From NCBI GenBank assembly GCA_026184775.1, contig JANCYW010000006.1, positions 372,001 through 436,000 on the forward strand: a DNA stretch of 64,000 bases, read 5' to 3'. Origin of the DNA: Cyanidium caldarium (taxonomy: Eukaryota; Rhodophyta; Bangiophyceae; Cyanidiales; Cyanidiaceae). Under the pieces are notes generated by a model. The model was given only the letters and a program-made list of their open reading frames with translations. It did no database searches and was not told where the DNA came from. Shown here piece by piece: positions 35,004 through 43,999 of the stretch. Both the position numbers and the translations under genes were made by a program. Position 1 is the first letter of the stretch. Each line of letters begins with the position of its first letter.

Positions 35004-36653
35004 ATGGCGCCCACGGGTTGTGGCACGGTGGTGGCGATAGGAGTTGGATCGGATCAAGCACCGGATCGCACCACTCTATTCGCAGCGTGTCTCTGTCGTC
35101 CGGGGGATGAGCCGCAACAGTGGACGCACCATCCGCGGAGCGCGTACGCTGAGGATTTTGCGCGCCCGTGCACGCAGATGACGTTGCGCGAGCGTCCCAG
35201 CAAGTCGGAGATGGCCGACAAGCGGCGCACTTGGGAAGTGGTGCTGAACCAGCCGATGTGGTCTTTTGGTGCTTGGTCCGGGGTGAACGAGTGCGGCGTG
35301 GCCGTGGCCACCGATTGGGTTCGGACGCGGGAGGCCGCACCGCCGCGACAGTCCGACAGCGCGGCGTTGCTGGCGCCGGATCTGGTGCGGTTGGCGTTGG
35401 AGCGCGCCAAGAGCGCTCGCAGAGCCGCCGAGTTGGTGATACGACTGGTGGAGCAGCACGGTTTAGGGCACGATGCGCGGATATGCGCCGCGGTGGCGTG
35501 CGGAGCGCGTTTCGTCATGGCCGACGCCGCCGAGGCGTGGCTGTTGGAGGCGGCGTGCGGCTTTTGGGCGTTGCGGCCGCTGCGCGACGGCGTGTTCTGC
35601 TGGGGGAATGCGTTGAGTATCGGGGCGGCGGATTTTTTGGCGGACGGCGCCGTAGAGCACGCCCGGCAGCGCGGTTGGTACGATGCGCAGCGCGATGGAC
35701 GTTTCTGCTTTGCGCGAGCGTTTGGCCCGGCCGAAGCCTCCGCGGACCAGAGTGCCCCAGATGCGGGGCGACTGCCCTGTGGTCACGCCATACCCGCCGG
35801 CGCCCACACGCTGGCGACGATGCTGCACGATGTCCTCCGACACGCTTGCAGCGATCACGCCAAAGCCACCTGCCTCGATGCCGCCGCAGCCCCCGGCGGC
35901 ATGCCCGGGCTGGCGCAGCTGTCCGCCCTGGCGCGCGAACCCTCCAAGCGCGTGCACCTCTTCACGTTCACGCCGTGCCCGCACGACTCGATGTTCAAAC
36001 CGTTCTTCCTGACGCACGATGGCGGCGCGACGCTCGATTCGCGCATGCAACAGCACCTGCAGGCCGACGGTGCCTTTCACCGACGCCGACGACTGGCGCT
36101 GCAACACGGCCAGATCGACCACCACAGCTCCCGAGTGCCGGTGCTGCGCAAAGTGCCTGCCGAACAGCGACGCGTTTGCTACATCCCGGACACGGTGCGC
36201 GAACGCCTGCGCTTTCTCGAGCTGATCGGCATCGAGAAGGCGCTCACGCTGTGCGCGCTGCCGCTGTCGTTCCGCAAGCGCGAACACGAGACGCTCCGTC
36301 GCGACACCAGCGACGCCATGCAGCGCGCCGACAAGAAACTGCTCAAAGTGGAGACCAAAATGCTCTACCCGGTGCCGCTGCCCATGGACGAGTGGGAGCG
36401 CCTTTTCGACAAGTACGCAGTGGACACGCGGGCGAACTTGTGCGAAAAGGCGCTCATGCGCGAGGAATACGAATACGAGCTGTTCGCGCAGGAGTACGCG
36501 CCCGACACGTTAGCCTGGCGTCGCATTCGCGGCGTGCAACTGACGCAGATGCCCGGCGAGCACCTGTGCATGCCGCTGGCCGACCAAGTGCAGGAGCAAC
36601 CCGACGCCCAGGATCGCCACGTCTATCGCTATTCGGATAACGCGAAACCGTAA
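35004..36653 (+). CDS. SCRN: Secernin-family protein (peptidase C69-like)
   Basis: Member of the secernin/dipeptidase C69 family of N-terminal-nucleophile hydrolases; animal secernins act in regulated exocytosis. The N-terminal Cys6 (TGCGTVVAIG) is in the place of the nucleophile. Further matches include QPMWSFGAWSGVNECGVAVA, the segment LVRLALERAKSARRA, VMADAAEAWLLEAACGFWA, the LSIGA loop, and FKPFFLTHDGGATL near residue 335. The C-terminal 200 residues are helical and basic. The frame is open upstream to 34782, but secernins start close to the Cys, so I use Met at 35004. 549 residues is longer than human secernin-1 (414). Confidence 0.88.
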   Translation: MAPTGCGTVVAIGVGSDQAPDRTTLFAACLCRPGDEPQQWTHHPRSAYAEDFARPCTQMTLRERPSKSEMADKRRTWEVVLNQPMWSFGAWSGVNECGVAVATDWVRTREAAPPRQSDSAALLAPDLVRLALERAKSARRAAELVIRLVEQHGLGHDARICAAVACGARFVMADAAEAWLLEAACGFWALRPLRDGVFCWGNALSIGAADFLADGAVEHARQRGWYDAQRDGRFCFARAFGPAEASADQSAPDAGRLPCGHAIPAGAHTLATMLHDVLRHACSDHAKATCLDAAAAPGGMPGLAQLSALAREPSKRVHLFTFTPCPHDSMFKPFFLTHDGGATLDSRMQQHLQADGAFHRRRRLALQHGQIDHHSSRVPVLRKVPAEQRRVCYIPDTVRERLRFLELIGIEKALTLCALPLSFRKREHETLRRDTSDAMQRADKKLLKVETKMLYPVPLPMDEWERLFDKYAVDTRANLCEKALMREEYEYELFAQEYAPDTLAWRRIRGVQLTQMPGEHLCMPLADQVQEQPDAQDRHVYRYSDNAKP

Positions 36654-36757
36654 CGGAGACGGGGGAGTGTCGGCGGGCCAACGACATCCGATCTGTCGCC
36701 CGCCTATACCCCTTTCCCATTTGGGAGCGCGTTCGCTCCACCACATCACCTGCTCAC

Positions 36758-37633
36758 TCACACCAATCGACCGTAAAACTCACACAACGGGTATCGCCGG
36801 GCGAGCGGCGCCCACTGCACAATTACACGGTCGGCGCAGCCGTACAGACACCGCCCGCTGACCGACAGGTGTTGTACGCGCGCCACGGTCTCCACGAACA
36901 CCAGTCGCGGGCGGTCTGTTGTCGGACACAGTGCACCGCCGCCGTTGCCTATGCGCCGCAACACCCGCATCATCCACGCCGCCGCACATAGCGGGATACA
37001 AGTGCCCGGCCCGTTGCAGATGATCACCGCGGGAAACGAGCAGGCCGGAGGGCGTTGCCGCCCCAGCCACGGTGTCTGCGACCGCCACCACCACCACAAT
37101 AACAGCCGCCACGACGCCAGCAACGCCGCTACCGAGGTGAACACCGTGCTCAACCAGTTCTGGCCGACTTCGCGCGCCCGCGGTATGGCGTGCCAGCCCA
37201 GCACACGCCATGACGGCGGCAGTGCCTCGGCAAAGCGCTGTCGCCAAGTCGGCGTGCGTCGATCGGTCGCCGCGTACACGAAACTGACGTCTACCGGCGG
37301 TGCGTCGGCGGGCAGTCCCCACAGTCCGTGGTCGCCCCGCAACAGCGCCAGCATCTCCGTGGTGTGCCCGCCCGAGCCCAACACCACCACCACGTGCACC
37401 GGCCGCGTTGACGACGAGAATGTCTCGTGGGCAGCCTGAGCGTCTGCTGAGCACCCGTCCTTTGGGCGGTCCGGTGTCTCGACGGCTTGTCGTCGTCGTC
37501 GTCGCCATTCATCTGCCCGTTGCACGTGCTGTCGGCGACGCCCTCGCTGTTCCAGCATCACCCGCAACGCCGTGACGACCACCGCCACCAGTACTGCTAC
37601 CCAACACCCCCAAAGCACTACAGCCCTGTGCAT
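36758..37633 (-). CDS. ALG14: ALG14, membrane subunit of UDP-GlcNAc transferase
   Basis: ER membrane anchor that recruits ALG13 to add the second GlcNAc of the lipid-linked N-glycan precursor. It has an N-terminal membrane segment (VVLWGCWVAVLVAVVVTALRV), the loop VVVLGSGGHTTEMLALL, then VIICNGPGTCIPLC, FVETVARVQHLSVSGRCLYG and the closing IVQWAPLARRYPLCEFYG, all diagnostic of ALG14. About 50 basic residues lie between the membrane segment and the core. The catalytic partner ALG13 is not in this window. The stop overlaps no neighbour; the secernin 3' end is 104 bases away. Confidence 0.95.
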   Translation of the reverse strand: MHRAVVLWGCWVAVLVAVVVTALRVMLEQRGRRRQHVQRADEWRRRRRQAVETPDRPKDGCSADAQAAHETFSSSTRPVHVVVVLGSGGHTTEMLALLRGDHGLWGLPADAPPVDVSFVYAATDRRTPTWRQRFAEALPPSWRVLGWHAIPRAREVGQNWLSTVFTSVAALLASWRLLLWWWWRSQTPWLGRQRPPACSFPAVIICNGPGTCIPLCAAAWMMRVLRRIGNGGGALCPTTDRPRLVFVETVARVQHLSVSGRCLYGCADRVIVQWAPLARRYPLCEFYGRLV

Positions 37634-37704
37634 GAGAGAAAGCTACCGCGTCGTCCGCAACCCCAACCTGCCCACACCGCCAGTGCCGACTCGCGGTTCG
37701 GTCG

Positions 37705-38475
37705 TCACCGTGGCGAGCGGCGAGACTGCCACGGCGGCGTATTCTCATCTCCGTGCGCCCAAATGCCCAACCGTGCACTGCGAGCGAGTCGCTCCAACTG
37801 GGCCACCTCAGCACGTCCATCGTACGCGGCATAGTGCCACGCCCAGCCGCTGATGAGCATGGCCCGGTTGATGTGCAGCCGGTCGTGCAGGCGGATGACA
37901 TCCGCCACCACCCGGCCGTACACATCAAAATCGGTGATCCACAGCTGTATCGACGTACCTCGCGGCAGCAGCGCCTGCAGCACCTGCTTGCTCTCCGCTC
38001 CGAAAGCGTCGTGCTTCTCGGGCGCGTCCATCGACCGCAGCCGCACACACATCACCCGTCGCAATTGATACGTGGCACGGCCGTCGTCCACGCGACACAC
38101 CCGATACCCCAGATGAAACAGCTTACGCTGCGAATAGGTGGCAAGTCGCTTGGCGGCGACGGCGCTGGGCGAGGCCGCCCCGCCCCGCACCGGCGACTCC
38201 CGCCGCCGACCGCCCTCCAGCGAGCGGGTCACCTCATAAGCCAGCTCCCGCACCGCCACACTGATATCCATATCCGGATTGCTCACCGCATACTCCACCA
38301 CCAACGTGTCGCCGTCCACCACACGGTCCACGCTGCACACCAGACACACCTCGCGCACCGCGCTGTCCGGCCGCAAATCGAACAGCTGGTCGCGATACCG
38401 ATCCACCACGCCGCGCTTGGCACTCATAAGCGGCACCGGTTGATCGACGCACTCCCGACTGCCACAATTGCCCAT
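37705..38475 (-). CDS. Staphylococcal-nuclease-like protein with N-terminal acylation motif
   Basis: Ca2+-dependent nuclease fold (SNase). All active-site residues of S. aureus nuclease have counterparts: Asp54 (VDGDT), Arg145, Asp150 and Glu153 (VRLRSMDAPE), and Arg188 (DVYGRV). An insert of about 85 residues lies between the first strand and RLRSMDAPE. The protein begins MGNCGS, a consensus for N-myristoylation at Gly2, with Cys4 suited to palmitoylation. Plant CAN1/CAN2 nucleases have the same layout and sit at the plasma membrane, so this is probably their algal counterpart. Located 71 bases upstream of ALG14 on the same strand. Confidence 0.88.
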   Translation of the reverse strand: MGNCGSRECVDQPVPLMSAKRGVVDRYRDQLFDLRPDSAVREVCLVCSVDRVVDGDTLVVEYAVSNPDMDISVAVRELAYEVTRSLEGGRRRESPVRGGAASPSAVAAKRLATYSQRKLFHLGYRVCRVDDGRATYQLRRVMCVRLRSMDAPEKHDAFGAESKQVLQALLPRGTSIQLWITDFDVYGRVVADVIRLHDRLHINRAMLISGWAWHYAAYDGRAEVAQLERLARSARLGIWAHGDENTPPWQSRRSPR

Positions 38476-38866
38476 GGCGATGGATCGCTACCCCCATACG
38501 CAGCCACCGGTGTGTCGCGGCGTGCACGGGAGAGACGGTCTCTTTAGGGGGTAGCGCGACCGAGGGGTGCACGCGGGCACGATCACCGACGCGCAGTCAT
38601 GGACATCCGAACACGCACGCACGATCCAGATCGCGCAACGGTCGGCGATCGGCCGATTCGATGCGCGCGGGGATTTGAAATCATCGCGCGCGATCGGGGC
38701 GGATGCGCCAGCCACCCGCTGGGAACACGCTTGCGCGGATAGCGTGACACGCACCGCGGTGTGTGCGTGCGGGCTGCTCCGGCTGGCCGGCTGTGGAGTG
38801 TTCGACGCCCTCCGCGACATGACGGTCGTCTGTGGCTCAAAGTCCTTCTAACCTTCGTTCAGCGCT
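38476..38866. other. Intergenic region between GH31 and the nuclease
   Basis: About 390 bases between two minus-strand genes. It contains a GC-rich imperfect inverted repeat around 38665-38698 (CGCGCG on both sides of GGGATTTGAAATC). I checked for tRNA and snRNA signatures and saw none. Confidence 0.4.
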
Positions 38867-41800
38867 TCAACCGTTCTGGGCGCATTCTTCGCGGGCGACC
38901 GTCGATGGACCGCGGAAGAGTTGCACGGCATCGGTGTCGTGGGCGATGCGCACGCGCACCTCGTCGCCGTAATCGTACTCCATGCACCAGTCATCTTGCG
39001 GGTCGGCCGGTACGACAAATTCTTGTGCGCGCACCACCCGGTAGCCCGCCTGCACCAGTTCGAGCGGGGTGAAGCTGCTGGTGCGGTGCGACGGCGGCGA
39101 TGTGTCCGGCAACGACGGTGACGACGACGACGGCGGCGGCGGTGGTGGGGATGACGACGGCGGCGGTATTGCCGCCGATGTCTCCGCTGGCGCGGATGTC
39201 GGCAGATGCGGCGCGGACAATGACCATCCGGCACTGCCGCTGTCGTGTCCACCACCGCCGCCGGCTATCGACTCTTGCGCAGTGAGCAACCGGGTGATGG
39301 CACCCTTGGAGCCGCCGGAACGCGTCAGCGACTTGCCCGGGTGCGGGGGAGCGCGCGGCGGCAGCGAGTCCGAGTAGCCGTCTGATTCTGCCGACGAGAT
39401 CGGCGGCGGCCGCAACGACGGTTTCGTGTCCATCGAGCGCGCCAGCTCTAGCTGCTCGCGCACGATAGCGTCAGCCAGGATCTCGTTCTTGGCGCGCAAC
39501 ATCCGCCGCTCCGCCAGCCACCTCTCGCGACGCAAGCCGGCGGGCGTCGGCGTCGGCGACACAAAGTGGAGACAGCAGCGCGGATTCCACGCCACCACCG
39601 GCGGTGGTTGCGGCCATTCGGGATGATATCCCTGGCGCAACCACTCCACCCCGCACTCGTAGGCGATCTCGTAAATGCTGCGAATCTGTCGCAACGTCAA
39701 CATACCCGCACCACCATCGTCGGCGAACTGCGACAGCCACTCGGTTTGCGCCAGCACCTGACTGGGCGTGCGGCTGCCGTCCAACAGCGCCGCCATCTCC
39801 GCGTGCAGCGCCGTCTTGCACCAATTGTCCAACCGCATCGCCTGCAGGAGGTCGGTGAGTTTCTCGGCGCGCCGATCGCGACGCGCCACCAACTCCTCCG
39901 CGCGCACCCGCACCATAAAGCGCGACGCCAGCGGCAGCGCCGGCAACACGCACGACAGCGTCTCCGCCGCCTCGTCGTAGGCAAACGTGCAACGCGCGGC
40001 GATGTCATCGTCGGGCGCCTCCGCCACCCGTCGATACACCTCCAGGGTGTACTCGCCCGCATCCATGCCCAGCACGTTGCGCACGCCGACCAGGTGAATG
40101 GCGTACTGGCGCCGCTCCGGCCACTGCAGCGGTCCGCCGAGCTCCCGTGACGCCGACGCCCGGAAATCGCAACCCACCTCCACCCACAACGAGTCGCGCC
40201 GCCGCCGCGCGTACTCCTGCGTCAGTTCCTGGCCTGAATTGAACTCCACCACCATGCGAGTCATGCAGTGACATCGCAACGGATCGCTGCCGCCGCTGCC
40301 ATCGTCCTCGATGAGCTGAAACGCCCCGTCGTCTCCGGCGATGACGGTCACGTCCAGGTGCGCCGGGTGCTCCAGACCGGCATCGGCATCGTAGTGCGCG
40401 TCGTCGGCCATTGCCGCCAGACTGTTGGCGATGCCACTGCGACAGCCGGCCGACGACGCCACCGGGACGATGCGACCGAATTCGGCAAACACCGGCACCT
40501 CCTCCAGCGTGCCGTACACCGCCATCCAGCGGCCACCCTGCAGATACTCGCCCGACGGCAGGCGGCGCCAGTGGCCCGGCGGCAACCACATCACCCGCCG
40601 TGCCAATCCCACATCGGGCGCCGCCGGCTCCAGAAACGGCGCCAGCAGCAACGAATCACCCAGCGAGAACTGCGTGCCGCAGCCGGTGTACGCCACCGGG
40701 TTGCGCCGCGGCCACTGCCAGTACATCGGGCGGCAGAGCGGCACACTGCGCAGCGAGCTCTTCACGCTCTCCGAATACAGATACGGCACCAGCCGATGCC
40801 GATAGCGCAAGGCGGCCGTCGCCGCGCGCTGCACCGTCGGCTCGTATCCCCACGGCCAACGCCGCATAAACGGCGATTTGTTGCAGTGCAGCCGCAGGAT
40901 CGGTGAATACAGCCCCAGCTGCACCCAACGCACAAACAGTTCGCCGTCCGGCTCCACCCCGCCCATGAAGCCGCCAACGTCGTGCGACCAGTAGAAGAAG
41001 CCGACGTTGCCGGCGGTGCTGGTCACCAGCGGCTGTATCGCCAGCGACTCCCAGGTGGCGTGCGTGTCGCCGGAGAACCCGATGGGGTATCGGTGCGCGC
41101 CGAGCCCGCCGTACCGCGACAGGATCAACGCCCGTCGTTGGCCGTCCGCTCGCGGTCGACCGTGATCCAGATAATGTACGTGGTTCAGCAGGAACAGCGG
41201 GTCCAGGCCAGCCACGCCCGAGTAGGTCCCCTGTTGCCAGTCGATCCACCACAGGTCGACGCCCTGCTGCTCCAGCGGGTGATGCAGCAAGCGGAGGTAG
41301 TGGCGCACAAACGACGGCGAGGTGACGTTGAAGTGGATGGGCTTGTCGCTGGCCGGATCGATGCCCATCGCCTCGGCCATCTCGCGGTACGCCGCCTCGT
41401 GCGGATGCACACCGCCGGCCGGGTGCACATTCAGGGCGACGCGCACGCCAAGCTGGTGCAGCGCGGCGATCATCTTGTCCGGTTCGGGGAACAGCTCCCG
41501 GTTCCAGGTGTAGCCGGTCCACCCCGGCAGGTGCCAGTCCATATCGATTACGCACACCGCCAGCGGTACGCGCCGCCGCTCTTGCCACTCGCGCATCCAC
41601 TCCAGCAGTTCGCCCTGCGAGTACGCCCACCAGCGCGACCACCAGTTGCCCAGGGCGAAACGCGGCACCAACGGCACGCGACCGCTAAAAGCGGTGAACG
41701 ACTGCAGCGCCTGCTGGTAGTTGTCGCCATACATGAGCACGTACAGGTCAACCGAGCGCTCGTCGCAGTCACGTTCGCGCACCCACCCCGAGGCGTCAAA

Positions 41801-42859
41801 CACCGGAACGCCTGAGTCGTCCACCACTGCCCAGCCCTTTCGGGACAGTAGCCCGGTGCCGAGGTCCACGTAGCGGCGCGCGTTGCCGTTCTCGTCCCGG
41901 CGGTGATTGCGGTCGTACTGCCAGCCGTTGGCGCCGTCCAGCGTACGACAGGTGCCGCCGCAGTTGCCCTGTCGCGCGTCGGATTCGCCAAACGCGAACA
42001 CGTTGGCGCCGCCGGCACCTCGCGCCGGCTGCTCGATGGCCGCGGCCACCGCCACCGCCGACGATGCCTGCACCGTCGATGCCAGGTTGAGCAAAATGCG
42101 CAGGCCGCCGTGGTCGAACGCACCCTTGCCGGCGCTCGGGTCGTAGAACAGGGTGAACGCTGCGGTGCGCAGCTGCAGCAAGCCATCGAAGCGCCGTCGC
42201 ACGCTGAACTCGGCCGGCGGTAGCACCTTCCGCCGCCAGAAACGCAACGAGGCGCGGTCCTCAAAGTGGTTGCCGGGCGGCGCCAACGGGACACACTCGC
42301 AGCGCACGGTGAACGCATCGAGCACGGTGAAGCGCGCTTGGAACGCCAGCCGGCCGCGATACCCACCACCAACGCCCAGCACCGTCGATTCACGCGGCGC
42401 CACCGGCGAACCCCACTGCGCCACGCTCGCAACGCTCTGTCGCGACGGTTGCAACAAGTGTGAGGGCAGACCGCGCGCCTCCCCGGACTCACTGCCGCCC
42501 GACGCCCCGCCCTCTCCTAGCGGCGACGGAGTGTAGGACGCGCCCGGTGCCTGCAACAACTCGGCGCTGCCCCCGACTTGTTCGCCCGCGGCACGCTCTG
42601 CCGGCAGCGACGCTGCCGGCCGCGGCGTGCGCCGCTTGCGCCGTTCGCGCCGCAACCGCCCCGACCGAACGCTCGCCGGCGAGCCGTCCACTGTATCGCC
42701 TGCGTCCGGCGTCGACGCCCTCGCCGTCGGCGTGTCTCCATACGATCCCAAAACGTACTCGTATATCGACGGACCTGGAGGCGCGTCCACCGCTTCACGC
42801 TCCTCCGAGTCGGATGCGTCCACGCCAAACATACTGGACGTGCGCGACGACCGCTTCAC
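38867..42859 (-). CDS. GH31 family glycosidase with long N- and C-terminal extensions
   Basis: Probable alpha-glucosidase or alpha-xylosidase, a retaining GH31 enzyme. The catalytic barrel covers about residues 390-760. It contains FALGNWWSRWW, VIDMDWH, the nucleophile Asp (about 538) in WWIDWQQG, SRYGGLGAHRYPIGFSGDT with the acid/base Asp at about 598, and GFFYWSHDVGGFMGG. IDWQQG and this pattern resemble a bacterial GH31 group more than the eukaryotic lysosomal or ER glucosidase II enzymes (which have WxDMNE). The first 190 residues are Ser/Pro/Gly-rich. The last 300 hold a helical region (LTDLLQAMRLDNWCKTALHA), a poly-Pro/Ser linker and a short conserved-looking end. No signal peptide is seen, so it is probably cytosolic; floridean starch or glycoside turnover is plausible. 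Confidence 0.9.
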   Translation of the reverse strand: MKRSSRTSSMFGVDASDSEEREAVDAPPGPSIYEYVLGSYGDTPTARASTPDAGDTVDGSPASVRSGRLRRERRKRRTPRPAASLPAERAAGEQVGGSAELLQAPGASYTPSPLGEGGASGGSESGEARGLPSHLLQPSRQSVASVAQWGSPVAPRESTVLGVGGGYRGRLAFQARFTVLDAFTVRCECVPLAPPGNHFEDRASLRFWRRKVLPPAEFSVRRRFDGLLQLRTAAFTLFYDPSAGKGAFDHGGLRILLNLASTVQASSAVAVAAAIEQPARGAGGANVFAFGESDARQGNCGGTCRTLDGANGWQYDRNHRRDENGNARRYVDLGTGLLSRKGWAVVDDSGVPVFDASGWVRERDCDERSVDLYVLMYGDNYQQALQSFTAFSGRVPLVPRFALGNWWSRWWAYSQGELLEWMREWQERRRVPLAVCVIDMDWHLPGWTGYTWNRELFPEPDKMIAALHQLGVRVALNVHPAGGVHPHEAAYREMAEAMGIDPASDKPIHFNVTSPSFVRHYLRLLHHPLEQQGVDLWWIDWQQGTYSGVAGLDPLFLLNHVHYLDHGRPRADGQRRALILSRYGGLGAHRYPIGFSGDTHATWESLAIQPLVTSTAGNVGFFYWSHDVGGFMGGVEPDGELFVRWVQLGLYSPILRLHCNKSPFMRRWPWGYEPTVQRAATAALRYRHRLVPYLYSESVKSSLRSVPLCRPMYWQWPRRNPVAYTGCGTQFSLGDSLLLAPFLEPAAPDVGLARRVMWLPPGHWRRLPSGEYLQGGRWMAVYGTLEEVPVFAEFGRIVPVASSAGCRSGIANSLAAMADDAHYDADAGLEHPAHLDVTVIAGDDGAFQLIEDDGSGGSDPLRCHCMTRMVVEFNSGQELTQEYARRRRDSLWVEVGCDFRASASRELGGPLQWPERRQYAIHLVGVRNVLGMDAGEYTLEVYRRVAEAPDDDIAARCTFAYDEAAETLSCVLPALPLASRFMVRVRAEELVARRDRRAEKLTDLLQAMRLDNWCKTALHAEMAALLDGSRTPSQVLAQTEWLSQFADDGGAGMLTLRQIRSIYEIAYECGVEWLRQGYHPEWPQPPPVVAWNPRCCLHFVSPTPTPAGLRRERWLAERRMLRAKNEILADAIVREQLELARSMDTKPSLRPPPISSAESDGYSDSLPPRAPPHPGKSLTRSGGSKGAITRLLTAQESIAGGGGGHDSGSAGWSLSAPHLPTSAPAETSAAIPPPSSSPPPPPPSSSSPSLPDTSPPSHRTSSFTPLELVQAGYRVVRAQEFVVPADPQDDWCMEYDYGDEVRVRIAHDTDAVQLFRGPSTVAREECAQNG

Positions 42860-43059
42860 GCCCGACCTGCCCGAACGGGCGATGCTCGCAGTGCAGCGAC
42901 GCGCGTCGGGATTGCGGACGGGACGCGGGGAGCGGTTTACGGGCGGTTCACCGCAGCGTACCCACCAAAACAGCAGCAGGCGGAGGAGTGTTGGTGGTGG
43001 AGGGTGGCGTGTTGTGGTGTGGGTGCGTGGGATGCGTGGGAACCGGTGAAGGGGCTGGA

Positions 43060-43611
43060 ATGGCGCTCAGAGGCCTGCTGCGGAGTGTCTGGACGCGGGG
43101 GTGCGGGGTGCGGCGGGCACGGACCGCCGCTCAGAGACGTGCCGAGGGGGCAAGTCTACGAGGGCGACTGGATGGGTTGGGGTGGCGTTCGCTGGGTGCG
43201 CGAAATCAGTCGCTCGATGCGGGGCGACGATGGCTACACGCCTTGCCGGAGGCGAACGCCGCACCGCCGCAGCGACTGCATATCAGCGACAAGTGCGTGC
43301 AGCGGTTGAAGCAGCTGGGTGACGCTTCGCGCAGTCGACAGCCGCCGGCGCTGCGCGTTATCGTGGACAGCGGCGGGTGTTCCGGCTTTCAGTATCGCTT
43401 CGCGCTGGAGCACGACGAGCCGCACGAGGACGACAAGGTGTTTGAGCGGGACGGCGTGCGCCTGTTTGTGGACGCCATCAGCTTGCCGTTTCTGGACGGT
43501 GCCACGGTCGACTATGAGGAGGAGATGATTCGCGCCGCCTTCAAAGTGGAGAGCAACCCCAACTCAGAGGCCGGCTGCAGCTGTGGCTCCAGCTTCGCGC
43601 CCAAGATGTGA
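43060..43611 (+). CDS. ISCA2: ISCA2-type iron-sulphur cluster assembly protein
   Basis: A-type Fe-S carrier used in mitochondria to build [4Fe-4S] clusters. The three ligand cysteines are present: Cys in VDSGGCSGFQYRF and the pair in GCSCGSSF close to the C-terminus. The text between, LFVDAISLPFLDGATVDY, fits the A-type family, and SNPNSEAGCSCGSSF points to the ISCA2 branch. The first 75 residues are Arg-rich and start MALRGLLRSVWTRG, a good mitochondrial presequence. The frame is open far upstream (42460), overlapping GH31 antisense, which I take as chance. Its start is 200 bases from that of GH31 on the other strand. Confidence 0.93.
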   Translation: MALRGLLRSVWTRGCGVRRARTAAQRRAEGASLRGRLDGLGWRSLGARNQSLDAGRRWLHALPEANAAPPQRLHISDKCVQRLKQLGDASRSRQPPALRVIVDSGGCSGFQYRFALEHDEPHEDDKVFERDGVRLFVDAISLPFLDGATVDYEEEMIRAAFKVESNPNSEAGCSCGSSFAPKM

Positions 43612-43999
43612 GCGAAGCGGAGCGGCGGTATGCAGCGCTGGCGAGAATGGGGAGGACGGCGAATACGGTCACCGAGGTCGACACCAAGCGACCTGCGCGG
43701 TAACTGGCGGTGCAGGTGTTGCCCTGTGAATCGATATCGTAAAAGCCGTTGCCGTGTACTTGGCACGACTTGAGACTCCTTGCCTCCTCGGGATGTCCTC
43801 CTCAGTCAGTCCACGCATCGGGTCCACCGGGAGGTCGGTGCGCCCGAACGAGACGTATCTCCGGCCGTTACCGGGTTCGTTCTCTGCTCTGGAGGGCCGC
43901 TGCGTTGCCTCTCGAGCGGGCAGCGGTGGACGGTTTGGAGCGGCATCAGCGGGCTGCGCGACATTCCCAGTGTGCCCGTGGCGCGGCCTGCGGCCTCTC
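43612..43999. other. Intergenic region upstream of the SIL1-like gene
   Basis: The SIL1-like frame is open from 43754 through this stretch, with Met codons at 43754 and 43793. The translation is unconserved. If used, it would place the hydrophobic segment about 100 residues from the N-terminus. Confidence 0.45.

Noticed and set aside
38548-38866. GC-rich inverted repeat around a TTTGAAA core, considered as an RNA gene
   Set aside because: No tRNA, snRNA, SRP or RNase P signature could be matched by eye.
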